From: Leifsonia sp. C5G2
GTDB taxonomy: Bacteria; Actinomycetota; Actinomycetes; Actinomycetales; Microbacteriaceae
Direction of reading: 5' to 3'
Length of the DNA: 64,000 nt
NCBI RefSeq assembly: GCF_013359685.1
Contig: NZ_JABFMV010000011.1
Coordinates: forward strand, 1-64,000
The notes beneath the pieces were generated by a model. The model saw only the letters and a program-made list of their open reading frames with translations. It was not told where the DNA came from and searched no databases. Shown here piece by piece: positions 7,810 through 17,385 of this stretch. The position numbers and the translations under genes are program-made. Position 1 is the first letter of the stretch. Each line of letters opens with the position of its first letter.

Positions 7810-9351
7810 TCAGCTGGCGGGCGTGGCGGGGGAGCCGCCGCGGGAGCGGCGACGACGACGGCGCGGAGCGCTGTTGCCGTCGCGGTGCTGCGACCCGCCG
7901 CCGTCGTGCGTGCCGGCGGCCGGAGCCTTCGGCTCGCCGCCGTCGGCGCCCTCAGCGGAGGTCGCGGGAGCGCCCTCGGTCGTGGCGTGCTCGGCACCGC
8001 CCTGGCCGGACCCGCCGCGGGTGCGACGGCGCCGGCTGCCCGAGCGCTCGCCACCGTCGGGACCGGTGGAGTCGCTGCGGCCGCCGCGGGCGGACTGGCT
8101 GCCCGTGGTCCCGGCCGCCTTGACGGCGGGCGTGGGCTTGAGACGGCCCTTCACGCCCTGCGGGATGTCGAGGTCGGTGTAGAGGTGCGGCGACGACGAG
8201 TAGGTCTCGGTCGGCTCCGGCTGCCCGAACTCCAGCGCCCTGTTGATGAGGGCCCACTTGTGCAGGTCCTCCCAGTCGACGAAGGTCACGGCGATGCCGG
8301 TCTTGCCGGCGCGGCCGGTGCGGCCCGCGCGGTGGAGGTACGTCTTCTCGTCGTCCGGGATGGTGTGGTTGATGACGTGCGTCACGTCGTCGACGTCGAT
8401 GCCGCGGGCGGCGACGTCGGTGGCGATCAGGATGTCCTTCTTGCCCGCCTTGAACGCGGCCATCGCGCGCTCGCGCTGCTCTTGGTTGAGGTCGCCGTGC
8501 ACGGCTGCGGCGTTGAAGCCCCGGTCGTTCAGCTCCTCCACGAGCTTGGCGGCGGCGCGCTTCGTGCGCGTGAAGATCACGGTCTTGCCGCGGCCCTCGG
8601 CCTGCAGGATGCGGGAGATCACCTCGTCCTTGTCGAGCGAGTGCGCGCGGTAGATCAGGTGCTTGATGTTGGCCTGGATCTGGCCCTCGTCCGGGTCGGA
8701 CGCGCGGATGTGCACCGGCCGCGTCATGAAGCGGCGGGCGAGCGCGACGATCGGGCCGGGCATGGTCGCCGAGAACAGCATCGTGTGGCGGGTGGGCGGC
8801 GTCTGCGCGAAGAGCTTCTCGATGTCGGCGAGGAAGCCGAGGTCGAGCATCTTGTCGGCCTCGTCGAGCACCATCTCCTGCACGTTGTCGAGGTTCAGCA
8901 TCCGCTGCCCGGCGAGGTCGAGGAGGCGGCCCGGCGTGCCGACGACGATCTGCGCGCCGGCCTTCAGCTGCGCGATCTGACCCTCGTAGGCCTTGCCGCC
9001 GTAGATGCTGGCGATGGCGGTCGGACGGCCGGCCGCGGCGAGCTCGAGGTCTTCGTAGACCTGGATGGCGAGCTCGCGGGTGGGGACGACGACGAGCGCC
9101 TTCACGCCGGGCTCCGGGTCGAGGCCGAGTCGCTGGATGAGGGGGAGGCCGAAGCCGAGGGTCTTGCCGGTGCCGGTCTTGGCCTGGCCGATGATGTCCT
9201 GGCCGGTGAGGGCCAGCGGGATGGTCTGCGCCTGGATGGGGAACGGCTCGACGATGCCCTTGGCCGCGAGCGTGTCCACCATGTCCTGGTCGATGTTCAG
9301 TTCTGAGAAAGTCACTGGGTGATTGCCTGTCGATTGGGTCGGAGTGTTCAC
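7810..9351 (-). CDS. DEAD-box ATP-dependent RNA helicase (RhlE-like)
   Basis: A 513-residue RNA helicase. All core motifs are visible: Q motif PFPIQAQTIP at about 36-45, Walker A AKTGTGKT at 57-64, PTREL, TPGR, VLDEADKMLD (DEAD box), SAT, the conserved ARGIDVDDV block and YLHRAGRTGRAGKTG (motif VI). From about residue 400 the protein turns into a low-complexity Arg/Ser/Gly-rich tail of about 110 residues, common in RhlE/CsdA-type enzymes and likely to bind RNA. It converges on the transglycosylase-like gene through the hairpin at 7726-7790. Expected roles are ribosome assembly and cold-adapted RNA turnover, by family. Confidence 0.94.
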   Translation of the reverse strand: MNTPTQSTGNHPVTFSELNIDQDMVDTLAAKGIVEPFPIQAQTIPLALTGQDIIGQAKTGTGKTLGFGLPLIQRLGLDPEPGVKALVVVPTRELAIQVYEDLELAAAGRPTAIASIYGGKAYEGQIAQLKAGAQIVVGTPGRLLDLAGQRMLNLDNVQEMVLDEADKMLDLGFLADIEKLFAQTPPTRHTMLFSATMPGPIVALARRFMTRPVHIRASDPDEGQIQANIKHLIYRAHSLDKDEVISRILQAEGRGKTVIFTRTKRAAAKLVEELNDRGFNAAAVHGDLNQEQRERAMAAFKAGKKDILIATDVAARGIDVDDVTHVINHTIPDDEKTYLHRAGRTGRAGKTGIAVTFVDWEDLHKWALINRALEFGQPEPTETYSSSPHLYTDLDIPQGVKGRLKPTPAVKAAGTTGSQSARGGRSDSTGPDGGERSGSRRRRTRGGSGQGGAEHATTEGAPATSAEGADGGEPKAPAAGTHDGGGSQHRDGNSAPRRRRRRSRGGSPATPAS

Positions 9352-9425
9352 GCCCTGTCCGTGCCGCAGGCGTGAGGCCGTCGATCCAGTGCCGACGGCG
9401 TTCCAAGCCTACTGGACGGTCCCGA

Positions 9426-9431
9426 TACACT
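9426..9431 (+). promoter_or_regulatory. -10 hexamer of a leaderless promoter
   Basis: TACACT is followed by 7 nt and the GTG start of the ferritin-like gene. No Shine-Dalgarno sequence is present in between. Confidence 0.5.
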
Positions 9432-9438
9432 GCTGAGC

Positions 9439-10152
9439 GTGTCAACTTGGTTCACCCGGAGACGGCCCGCTGTCGAGCTGCCGCGACTGACGCCGCGGCG
9501 TCCGGTCGCGACCGTGCGGGTGGACCTGCACGAGGTGATGCCGGAGCCCGTGCCGTACCTCGGTCAGGCCGCCTACCTCCAGCTGGAGCAGTTCGAGACC
9601 CTGTCGCGCGTGGCCGCCGAGGCGGCGGACCTGCGCGCGAAGAGCCTGATCTCGGCCGCGGCCGGCCACGCGCTCTCGAAGCACCAGGGCATCGTGGCGG
9701 AGCTGCGCCGTCGCGGCGACGACCCGGCGGAGGCGATGAAGCCGTTCGCCGACGAGATCGAGGGCTTCAGCCAGCTGATCGTCGGGACCGACTGGCGCGA
9801 GACGCTGCTGTCGGCACTGGTGACGGGCGGCCTGCTCGACGACTTCTTCATCCGCCTCGCCGCCGGCCTGCCCGGCGACGTCGGTCCGCGGATCGCCCAC
9901 CTGCTCGGCTCGGAGTCGGGACAGGAGGGCGTGCTTGAGGTGCTGCGCGGCGAGATCGCCGCAGACCCGCAGCTGGCCTCGCGTCTGGCGATGTGGGGGC
10001 GCCGGCTGGTCGGCGACACGCTGCTGGTCGCGCGCTCCGCCCTGCACCTGTCGGGCAACCGCGCCACCGACGAGGAGCGGATCGAGCCCATCTTCACCGA
10101 GCTGATCGCCGCACACACGCGCCGGATGGACGCCCTCGGCCTCACGGCCTGA
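9439..10152 (+). CDS. Ferritin-like fold protein (MiaE_2-type)
   Basis: A 237-residue helical protein of the actinobacterial ferritin-like family related to tRNA hydroxylase MiaE. The long helical bundle includes the stretches LQLEQFETLSRVAAEAADL, ISAAAGHALSKHQGIVAEL, PIFTELIAAHTRRMDALG and FFIRLAAGLPG. Candidate metal ligands are Glu residues in the first helix and the HxxxH-like GHALSKH, but a complete di-iron set cannot be confirmed by eye. The GTG start at 9439 follows a leaderless -10. It is convergent with a small membrane protein gene through an inverted repeat. The substrate is unknown. Confidence 0.72.
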   Translation: MSTWFTRRRPAVELPRLTPRRPVATVRVDLHEVMPEPVPYLGQAAYLQLEQFETLSRVAAEAADLRAKSLISAAAGHALSKHQGIVAELRRRGDDPAEAMKPFADEIEGFSQLIVGTDWRETLLSALVTGGLLDDFFIRLAAGLPGDVGPRIAHLLGSESGQEGVLEVLRGEIAADPQLASRLAMWGRRLVGDTLLVARSALHLSGNRATDEERIEPIFTELIAAHTRRMDALGLTA

Positions 10153-10160
10153 CGATTGCG

Positions 10161-10232
10161 CGCGAGTGCGCCCGTTCGGAACTTCTGCGCCTGCGCGCGC
10201 GCCCGCAGATGTTCCCAACGGGCGCAGTCGCG
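10161..10232. repeat. Intergenic inverted repeat (family 1), likely terminator
   Basis: Arms of about 30 nt (10161-10190 and 10203-10232) pair with four or fewer mismatches around a 12-nt loop, between convergent genes. Reading the minus strand, GCGACTGCGCCC, ten bases, then TCTGCGGG and a GCGCGCGC run match the element at 27808-27879. Confidence 0.6.
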
Positions 10233-10239
10233 GACGGGG

Positions 10240-10542
10240 TCAGCGGGCGACGGCCCCGCGGGCCAGCGTGTGGAGCATGCGGTCGTCGGCCGTGGAGCGG
10301 ACGCGGCCGATCACGATGTCGGCGACGGCGACGATCGCGGCCGTGCCGAGAAGCGTGATCCACCAGATCCAGCCGCCGTCCCACTTCAGGCCGGCCCAGG
10401 TGAGGGCGACCCACAGGATGGACGCCGCGGCGACGCCGACGGCCGGTATCAGCACCGACCCGTGCGTGTGGCGGTTGGGCAGCAGATAGCGCCCGGCCAG
10501 GCCGATGATGGCCCCGCCGAGGACGACGAAGAGCAGTTCCAC
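10240..10542 (-). CDS. Small conserved membrane protein, unknown function
   Basis: A 100-residue protein starting with GTG at 10542. Three hydrophobic helices are visible: 2-18, 29-50 and 57-78 (WWITLLGTAAIVAVADIVI), with a short basic C-terminal tail. It lies 10 nt downstream of the DUF3107 gene on the same strand, probably one transcript. No motif identifies it. Confidence 0.62.
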   Translation of the reverse strand: MELLFVVLGGAIIGLAGRYLLPNRHTHGSVLIPAVGVAAASILWVALTWAGLKWDGGWIWWITLLGTAAIVAVADIVIGRVRSTADDRMLHTLARGAVAR

Positions 10543-10552
10543 GAGAGGGAGG

Positions 10553-10777
10553 CTAGCCGACGAAGCCGATGCGGCGCGATTCCTCGGTGCCGATCTCGAT
10601 GTAGGCGACGCCCGCGGTCGGGACCACGTACAGCCGGCCCTTGTCGTCGGTCAGCTTCAGGACGCCGGTGCCGCTGCTGAGGCCGGACTCGACCTGCGCG
10701 GCGAGCTCCTCCGCGGACTGCGACGACTCGAAGCTGAGCTCGCGAGGGGCGTTGACGATTCCGATGCGGATCTCCAC
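10553..10777 (-). CDS. DUF3107 family protein
   Basis: A 74-residue soluble protein with the full DUF3107 pattern: MEIRIGIVNAPRELSFES at the start, then LTDDKGRLYVVPTAGVAYIEIG and a GFV terminus. The family is found in actinobacteria, often near helicase genes, and has no known function. The start is GTG at 10777, with an AAAGG-type site about 9-14 nt upstream. It is divergent from the AdnA-like gene. Confidence 0.82.
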   Translation of the reverse strand: MEIRIGIVNAPRELSFESSQSAEELAAQVESGLSSGTGVLKLTDDKGRLYVVPTAGVAYIEIGTEESRRIGFVG

Positions 10778-10872
10778 TTGTGGTGCCTTTCGAGTCTGAC
10801 CGGCGGGTGTGAGTTCAGACTACGGCACACGGCTCGCGGCCCCCGCTCGCGTTCTCTGTCGGCGGACGCCGA

Positions 10873-10878
10873 TAGCGT
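10873..10878 (+). promoter_or_regulatory. -10 hexamer of a leaderless promoter
   Basis: TAGCGT is followed by 7 nt and the ATG of the adnA-like gene. It probably drives the adnA-adnB pair. Confidence 0.5.
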
Positions 10879-10885
10879 GAAAACC

Positions 10886-13800
10886 ATGACGACGCGAGGC
10901 TTCCGGATGCGACCGGCACGGGCCGCGTCCGCCGGCGTCCCGCAGCTCGACGGGGCGCAGGTGGAGGTGCTCCTGCTGGCCGACGGCGCGTCCGCCGCGG
11001 TGCTCGGCGCGCCGGGCACCGGCAAGACGACCGTGCTCGTCGAGGCCGTCGCCGAGCGCGTCGCGCAGCGTGGGTACGCGACGGAGGAGGTGCTCGCGCT
11101 GAGCGCCTCGCGCACCGCCGCGACGGCCCTGCGCGACCGCATCGCGCTGCGGCTCGGAGTGCCGACGAACGGCCCGCTCGCCCGCACCGCGACCTCGCTG
11201 GCGTTCCAGCTGGTGGGGGAGCGCGCCCGTCGCCTGGGCGCGGAGCCGCCTCGCCTGCTCACAGGCGGTGAGCAGGACCAGATCATCGCCGAGCTCCTCA
11301 GCGGCCACATGGAGGACGGGACGGGTCCGCACTGGCCGGAGCCGCTGGTGGACGAGGTGCGCGCCCTCCGCGGTTTCCGCACCGAGCTGCGCGAGCTGAT
11401 GGCGCGCTGCGCCGAGCGCGGGATCGGCCCCTCCCGGCTCTCGGAGCTCGGCGCGATCACCGGCCACGACGAGTGGCGTGCCGCCGCCCGCTTCATCGCG
11501 GAGTACCAGCTCGTCGTCGACAGCTACCGCGGCGGTTTCGTCGACTCGGCCGAGCTCATCGCGTCGGCCGTGACGGTCGTGCAGGAGGGCAGCTCCCTCG
11601 ACCGTCTGCGCGCCGTCTTCGTCGACGACCTGCAGGAGGCCACGGTCGCCACCCTGACGCTGCTGCGCGCTCTCGCCGAGCGCGGCGTCGCGGTGATCGC
11701 GTTCGGCGACCCGGACGTCGCGTCCACCACCTTCCGCGGCGCCCAGGCGACCGCGCTCGGCCAGCTGGAGTCCCGCCTGGGCGTCCCGGTCTCCCGGTTC
11801 GTGCTGACCACCGCGCACCGCCAGACGCCCGCGCTGCGCGAGCTCACCGCGCGCGCCACGGAGCGCATCGGCACCGCTGCGGCCGGAGTGCAGCGCATGG
11901 CGGCCGCCGGGCGCCCGGAGCCCGCCGACGACGCCGATGCGGCAGGGCGCCCGCCCGAGGTCGTGCGCCTGATCGCCGTGTCCGGCCCCGCCGAGGCGTC
12001 GAGGCTTGCCCGCAAGCTGCGCGAGCGGCACCTGCTCGACGGCGTGCCGTGGAGCGACATGGCGGTGATCGTCCGGTCCGGCGCCCATGTCCCCGCGCTC
12101 GCCAGGTCCCTCGCGGTCGCAGAGGTGCCGACGACCACGAGCATCGCCGGCCGTCCGCTGCGCGACGATTTCGCGGCGCGGCAGCTGATCACCGTCGCGG
12201 GCGTTCAGCTCGGCACCATCGAGCTCACCCCGATCGTCGCCACCGAGCTGCTGCTCGGACCGTTCGGCGGCCTCGACAGCGTCAGCCTGCGCCGGCTGCG
12301 CCTCGCACTGCGCCAGGAGGAGCTCGCCGGCGACGGCAACCGCCCGGGCGACGAGCTGCTGGTGGAGGCGCTGCAGCATCCCGCGCACCTGGCCACCATC
12401 GACGCCGCCCCCGCCCGGCGCGCCGGCCGGCTGGCCGAGACGTTGCGCTCCGGCCGCGAGAAGGCGGCGCAGGGCGCCTCCATCGAGGAGCTGCTCTGGC
12501 ACGTCTGGGAGCGCAGCGGACTCGCCGGGCGCTGGCTGGAGCACTCGGAGCGCACCGGCATCGTCGCGGACGAGGCCAACCGCCACCTCGACGGAGTGGT
12601 CGCGCTGTTCACCGCTGCTCGTCGCTTCGTCGAGCGCTACCCGGAACGGCCGGCCGCCGACTTCGTCGTCGAGCTGCTCGGCGCCGAGGTCCCGGAGGAC
12701 ACGCTCGCCCCCGGCACCGCCGGCGACGCCGTTCTCGTCTGCACTCCGAGCGCGACGATCGGCCGTGAGTTCGAGGTCGTCGCGGTCGCCGGCCTCCAGG
12801 AGAGCGTGTGGCCGAACCTCCGGCTGCGCGGCTCCCTCCTCCACCCGCAGGAGCTCGCCGACGCGATCGAGGGCCGCACCACCGAGACCGAGGACGCCAG
12901 AGCCGAGGTGCTGGGCGACGAGCTCCGGATGTTCGCGCTGGCCATCTCCCGCGCCCGCGGCCAGGTGCTGCTCACCGCGACGGCGAACGACGACGAGCAG
13001 CCTTCTCCCTTCCTACGGCTGGCGGGCGACCTCGCGGTCGACGACGCCGACGACGGCGCCCATCCCCTCTCGCTGCGCGGCATGGTCGGCCGGCTGCGCC
13101 GCCGGCTGGTCACCACGGGAGCGCCGGACGCAGCAGAGGCGCTCGCGCGGCTCGCGGACGCCGAGGTGGAGGGCGCCGACCCGTCATCCTGGTACGGGCT
13201 GCTCGCGCCGTCGACCACCGACCCGCTCGTCGACCTGGACGACCCGGAGGCGGTCGTGCGCGTCTCGCCCTCGCGGCTGGAGACCTTCGAGAAATCCCCG
13301 CTCGCCTGGTTCGTCGACACCATGGCGGCCTCGCCGAGCGGGCTCGCGGCCGGCATCGGCACCGTCGTGCACGCCGTGATGGAGGAGGCGAGCACCAGCG
13401 ACGACCGTGACCTCAGCGTCGAGCGGCTCTGGCGCGGCATCGAGCGCCGCTGGGGCGAGCTGGCCTTCGAGTCGCCGTGGCTGGAGGAGAAGGAGCGCCG
13501 GCGCACGCGAACGCTCACCGCGGGCGTCTCCGAGTATCTGCGCGACTTCGAGCGCGCCGGCGGCACCCTGCTCGGCTCGGAGGGCTCCTTCGAGTTGCGG
13601 ATCGGCCGCGCGCTCGTGCGCGGCACGATCGACCGGGTCGAGCGCACTCCAGACGGCACGGTGGTCATCGTCGACCTGAAGACCGGCAACCGCACGCCGA
13701 CGGCGGCCGAGGCGGAGCAACACGCGCAGCTGGGCGCCTACCAGCTCGCGATGGAGCACGGCGCGATCGAGCAGGCGGAGGGTCTGACCTCCGGCGGGGC

Positions 13801-14035
13801 GAAGCTGCTGTTCGTCGCGAAGGGGGTCCGCGGGAAGGGCTACCGCGAGGTCGCGCAGGACCGCGTCGACGAGGAGCGGCTGGAGCGGCTGCGCGAGCGC
13901 GTCGCCGCGGCCGCCGAGGGGATGGCGGCCGCGACCTTCGCGGGGGTCGTCGACCTGGGCGAGCGCGACCCGCACGGGTCGTACGAGTACCGCATCCACC
14001 TGGTGCCGGCGGTCAGTGCGGGAGGAGGAGCATGA
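10886..14035 (+). CDS. adnA: AdnA-like UvrD/Rep helicase with RecB-type nuclease domain
   Basis: A 1049-residue SF1A helicase-nuclease. Walker A is GAPGTGKTT near residue 45. The motif II position reads VFVDDLQEA, so the usual DExx is altered to DDLQ. Further motifs include FGDPDVASTTFRGA (motif III) and LTTAHRQTPALR (motif IV). The C-terminal third holds a PD-(D/E)XK nuclease: GTIDRVERT, then VIVDLKTGNRTP and a QLGAYQLA helix. The length and partner fit mycobacterial AdnA, which with AdnB resects DNA double-strand ends. The altered motif II suggests a weak motor, in line with asymmetric AdnAB-type complexes. ATG at 10886 is leaderless. Its stop overlaps the next gene (ATGA). Confidence 0.82.
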   Translation: MTTRGFRMRPARAASAGVPQLDGAQVEVLLLADGASAAVLGAPGTGKTTVLVEAVAERVAQRGYATEEVLALSASRTAATALRDRIALRLGVPTNGPLARTATSLAFQLVGERARRLGAEPPRLLTGGEQDQIIAELLSGHMEDGTGPHWPEPLVDEVRALRGFRTELRELMARCAERGIGPSRLSELGAITGHDEWRAAARFIAEYQLVVDSYRGGFVDSAELIASAVTVVQEGSSLDRLRAVFVDDLQEATVATLTLLRALAERGVAVIAFGDPDVASTTFRGAQATALGQLESRLGVPVSRFVLTTAHRQTPALRELTARATERIGTAAAGVQRMAAAGRPEPADDADAAGRPPEVVRLIAVSGPAEASRLARKLRERHLLDGVPWSDMAVIVRSGAHVPALARSLAVAEVPTTTSIAGRPLRDDFAARQLITVAGVQLGTIELTPIVATELLLGPFGGLDSVSLRRLRLALRQEELAGDGNRPGDELLVEALQHPAHLATIDAAPARRAGRLAETLRSGREKAAQGASIEELLWHVWERSGLAGRWLEHSERTGIVADEANRHLDGVVALFTAARRFVERYPERPAADFVVELLGAEVPEDTLAPGTAGDAVLVCTPSATIGREFEVVAVAGLQESVWPNLRLRGSLLHPQELADAIEGRTTETEDARAEVLGDELRMFALAISRARGQVLLTATANDDEQPSPFLRLAGDLAVDDADDGAHPLSLRGMVGRLRRRLVTTGAPDAAEALARLADAEVEGADPSSWYGLLAPSTTDPLVDLDDPEAVVRVSPSRLETFEKSPLAWFVDTMAASPSGLAAGIGTVVHAVMEEASTSDDRDLSVERLWRGIERRWGELAFESPWLEEKERRRTRTLTAGVSEYLRDFERAGGTLLGSEGSFELRIGRALVRGTIDRVERTPDGTVVIVDLKTGNRTPTAAEAEQHAQLGAYQLAMEHGAIEQAEGLTSGGAKLLFVAKGVRGKGYREVAQDRVDEERLERLRERVAAAAEGMAAATFAGVVDLGERDPHGSYEYRIHLVPAVSAGGGA

Positions 14036-17000
14036 CGGACGAGGCGACGCACATCGACGATGAGGGGCTGCTGGTGTGGGCGACCGAGCAGGCCGACCTC
14101 GACCTGGTCGAGCAGGCCTTCTCTCTGCAGGAGGAGACCGAGCAGGAGCGCGGGCGGCCGGCGCGTGCGCTGAGCGCCGCCGAGATCGCCGAGGCGCTCG
14201 GCCTGCCCATCCCGACGCCGCAGCAGCAGGCGGTGATCGAGGCGCCGCTGCGTCCGGCGATCGTCGTCGCGGGGGCCGGAAGCGGCAAGACCGAGACGAT
14301 GGCGAACCGCGTCGTCTGGCTGCTCGCCAACGGGCACGTCCGGGTGCCGGAGATCCTCGGCCTCACCTTCACGCGCAAGGCGGCGGGTGAGCTCGCGGGC
14401 CGCATCCGCACGCGCATCGAGCAGCTCGTCGCCTCCGGTGTGACCGACGTGGAGTTCGACCCGTTCGAGGCGCCGGAGGTGGCGACCTACAACGCCTTCG
14501 CGAACGCCATCTTCCGCGAGAACGCGCTGCTGATCGGCCGCGAGCCGGAGTCGGCGGTGCTGAGCGAGGCGTCGGCATGGCAGCTGGCCCGGCGGCTCGT
14601 GGTGAGCTCTACGGACGAGCGCCTCGTCGAGCTCGACCGCGGCGTGGAGGCCGTGACGAGCGCCGTCGTGTCGCTCAGCCGCGCGCTGAGCGAGAACGTG
14701 GCCGAGGCGGGGGACGTGGAGCGGATGGTGGAACAGTTCGCGCGCATCGCCGAGCTGCCCACGGGCAACGGCCGGGTCAAGGACGTCTACGCGTCCGTCC
14801 GCTCCGCCGTCGACGCGGTCGGCTCGCTCCCTCCGCTGCTCGATCTCGCCCGCGCGTTCGACGAGGAGAAGCGCCGCCGCGGCTTCGTGGAGTACTCCGA
14901 CCAGGTCGCCCTCGCCCTCGCGGTGTGCGAGCGGCTGCCGGAGGTGGTGGCCGACTACCGCCGCCGCTACCGCGTCGTGCTGCTCGACGAGTACCAGGAC
15001 ACGTCCGTCGTGCAGACCAGGATGCTGTCGCGCCTCTTCGCCGGCCGTCCGGTGATGGCGGTCGGCGACCCGCACCAGTCCATCTACGGCTGGCGCGGTG
15101 CGAGCGCGGCGAACCTGGGCCGGTTCTCGCTCGACTTCACCGGGGAGCGCGACGGCGCCGAGGAGTACGCGCTGAGCACGAGCTGGCGCAATCCGACCCG
15201 GGTGCTCGATGCGGCCAACGCCCTGGTCGCCCCGCTGACGGCGGCCTCCCCGGTGCACGTCGAGCGGCTGCAGCCGCGGCCGGGCGCGGTCGCGGGCGAG
15301 CTGACCGCCGTGTTCGAGCAGACCGTGGCCGACGAGGCGGAGTCGGTCGCCCGCTGGTTGGGCGGGCGGCTGCGCGAGCGCGACGACGCCGGCGCGCCCC
15401 CGAGCGCGGCGCTGCTCTGCCGGTCGCTGAAGAAGGTGGACGTCTTCACGAGCGCGCTCGCCCGGCACGGCATCCCGTACCACGTGCTGGGGCTGGGCGG
15501 GCTGCTGGAGCAGCCCGTCATCGCCGACCTGGTCAGCGCGCTGCGGGTCATGCACGACCCGACCGCCGGCTCCGAGCTGATCCGCCTGCTCACCGGTGCG
15601 AAGTGGCGCGTCGGCCCCAAGGACATCGCCGCCCTGCGCGACGTGGCCTCCTGGCTCGCCGAGCGCGACCACCGGCACCAGAAGCTCGACCCGGAACTGC
15701 GCGACCGTTTGCGGCGGTCCGTGGCGGGGGAGGAGTCCGCCTCCCTCGTCGACGCGCTCGACTTCGTGGTGGAGGCGCCGGAGGGCCACGGCCGGCTGCA
15801 GGCGTTCAGTGCGGAGGGCCTGGAGCGGATGCGCGACGCCGGCCGCCGGCTCGACCACCTGCGCTCGCGAGCCGGGCTCGACCTGCTCGACCTCGTCACG
15901 CTCGTGCAGCAGGAGCTGCTGCTCGACATCGAGGTCGCCGCCAACGAGACCGCGCAGCTCGGCCAGGCGAGCCTCGACGCGTTCGCCGAGCAGGTCGCCT
16001 CGTACCTCGCCGCCGACGACCAGGCGACGCTCGGCTCCTTCCTCTCCTGGCTGGCCGAGGCGGAGCAGCGCGACAACCTCGCGCCCCGCAGCGAGGACCC
16101 GGAGCCGGGCACGGTGCAGGTGCTGACCATCCACGGCTCGAAGGGGCTGGAGTGGGACGTCGTCGCCATCCCGCGCCTGGTCGACGGCGAGCTGCCGGGG
16201 CCGCCGCAGAGCAGGAAGGGCTGGCTGGCCTTCGGGCAGCTGCCGAACGAGTTCCGCGGCGACTCGGCCGAGCTGCCGGTGATCGCCTGGCGGACGGCGG
16301 AGACGCAGAAGGACGTGAACGACTCCATCGCCGCGTTCGAGGGGGAGAACCTCGCCCGTCACCTGGACGAGCAGCGCCGCCTCATCTACGTGGCCGTCAC
16401 GCGCGCCCGGCGCCGGTTGCTGCTGACCGGTTCGTACTGGTCGACCCAGACCCGGCCCCGCGGCCCCGGCGCCTACCTGCTCGAGCTGCAGGCGGCTGGG
16501 CTCCTTCCGGAGGACGCCTTCCCCGACTGCGACGAGCCGGACGAGAACCCGCTCGCGCTGAGCGCGTCCACGGTCACCTGGCCGCTCGACCCGCTCGGCG
16601 CCCGCCGCACCCGCGTGGAGGCGGCGGCGGAGGCCGTCCGGAGGGCGCGAGAGCACGGCGCGGGAGACGGCGGCGTGTACGCCCGCGACCTCGACCTGCT
16701 GCTCGCCGAGCGCGCCCGGCGTTCCGAAGAGGCCGGTCTCGTCGAGCTGCCCGCGCGCATCCCGGCCTCGCGGTTCAAGGACTACATCAGCGATCCCGCC
16801 GCGGTCGCCGCCTCCCTCCGTCGCCCGATGCCGGAGCGGCCGTACCGGCAGACCAGGCTCGGCACCCTCTTCCACCACTGGGTGGAGGAGCGGTTCGGCA
16901 CGGTCGTCGGCAGCGCCGACGTGCTCGACGCCTACGGCCCGGAGCTGGACGATCCGGCGGGCGACGTGCTGGAGGCCGAGCGCTTCGACGAGCTGAAGGC

Positions 17001-17385
17001 GACCTTCGAGCGCAGCGAGTGGTCGGGACGGAAGCCGGAAGAGGTCGAGCTGGAGATCCACATCACGCTCGCCGGCCAGGTCGTGGTCTGCAAGCTGGAC
17101 GCGGTCTACCGGGCGGACGACGGTCAGCACGACTTCCAGATCGTCGACTGGAAGACGGGCAAGGCGCCCCGGGACGCGCAGGACCTCGAGCGCAAGCAGC
17201 TGCAGCTGGCGCTGTACCGGCTGGCGTTCGCGCGCTACGCGGGAATCGACCCGGAGCGCATCGACGCCGTCTTCTACTTCGTCGCCGACGACCGCGTGGT
17301 GCGGCCGGAGCGCCTCTACGCGGAGGAGGAGCTGACGTCGCTCTGGTCGTCGGCCACCGGCTTCATGCCGCCGGAGCGACGGTAG
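14032..17385 (+). CDS. adnB: AdnB-like UvrD/Rep helicase with RecB-type nuclease domain
   Basis: A 1117-residue SF1A helicase-nuclease and likely partner of the preceding gene. Helicase motifs are intact: Q motif PTPQQQAVIEAP, Walker A VVAGAGSGKTETM, LTFTRKAA (Ia), VVLLDEYQDTS (II), VGDPHQSIYGWRGA (III), LSTSWRNP (IV), TIHGSKGLEWD (V) and YVAVTRARRRL (VI). The C-terminal nuclease has VCKLDAVYRADD, then QIVDWKTGK and LQLALYRLAFARY. It overlaps adnA by 4 nt (ATGA), so they are probably translated together. The final 70 nt overlap the 3' end of the convergent kinase-like gene. The intact motor makes this the leading translocase of the pair by family logic. Confidence 0.87.
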   Translation: MTDEATHIDDEGLLVWATEQADLDLVEQAFSLQEETEQERGRPARALSAAEIAEALGLPIPTPQQQAVIEAPLRPAIVVAGAGSGKTETMANRVVWLLANGHVRVPEILGLTFTRKAAGELAGRIRTRIEQLVASGVTDVEFDPFEAPEVATYNAFANAIFRENALLIGREPESAVLSEASAWQLARRLVVSSTDERLVELDRGVEAVTSAVVSLSRALSENVAEAGDVERMVEQFARIAELPTGNGRVKDVYASVRSAVDAVGSLPPLLDLARAFDEEKRRRGFVEYSDQVALALAVCERLPEVVADYRRRYRVVLLDEYQDTSVVQTRMLSRLFAGRPVMAVGDPHQSIYGWRGASAANLGRFSLDFTGERDGAEEYALSTSWRNPTRVLDAANALVAPLTAASPVHVERLQPRPGAVAGELTAVFEQTVADEAESVARWLGGRLRERDDAGAPPSAALLCRSLKKVDVFTSALARHGIPYHVLGLGGLLEQPVIADLVSALRVMHDPTAGSELIRLLTGAKWRVGPKDIAALRDVASWLAERDHRHQKLDPELRDRLRRSVAGEESASLVDALDFVVEAPEGHGRLQAFSAEGLERMRDAGRRLDHLRSRAGLDLLDLVTLVQQELLLDIEVAANETAQLGQASLDAFAEQVASYLAADDQATLGSFLSWLAEAEQRDNLAPRSEDPEPGTVQVLTIHGSKGLEWDVVAIPRLVDGELPGPPQSRKGWLAFGQLPNEFRGDSAELPVIAWRTAETQKDVNDSIAAFEGENLARHLDEQRRLIYVAVTRARRRLLLTGSYWSTQTRPRGPGAYLLELQAAGLLPEDAFPDCDEPDENPLALSASTVTWPLDPLGARRTRVEAAAEAVRRAREHGAGDGGVYARDLDLLLAERARRSEEAGLVELPARIPASRFKDYISDPAAVAASLRRPMPERPYRQTRLGTLFHHWVEERFGTVVGSADVLDAYGPELDDPAGDVLEAERFDELKATFERSEWSGRKPEEVELEIHITLAGQVVVCKLDAVYRADDGQHDFQIVDWKTGKAPRDAQDLERKQLQLALYRLAFARYAGIDPERIDAVFYFVADDRVVRPERLYAEEELTSLWSSATGFMPPERR

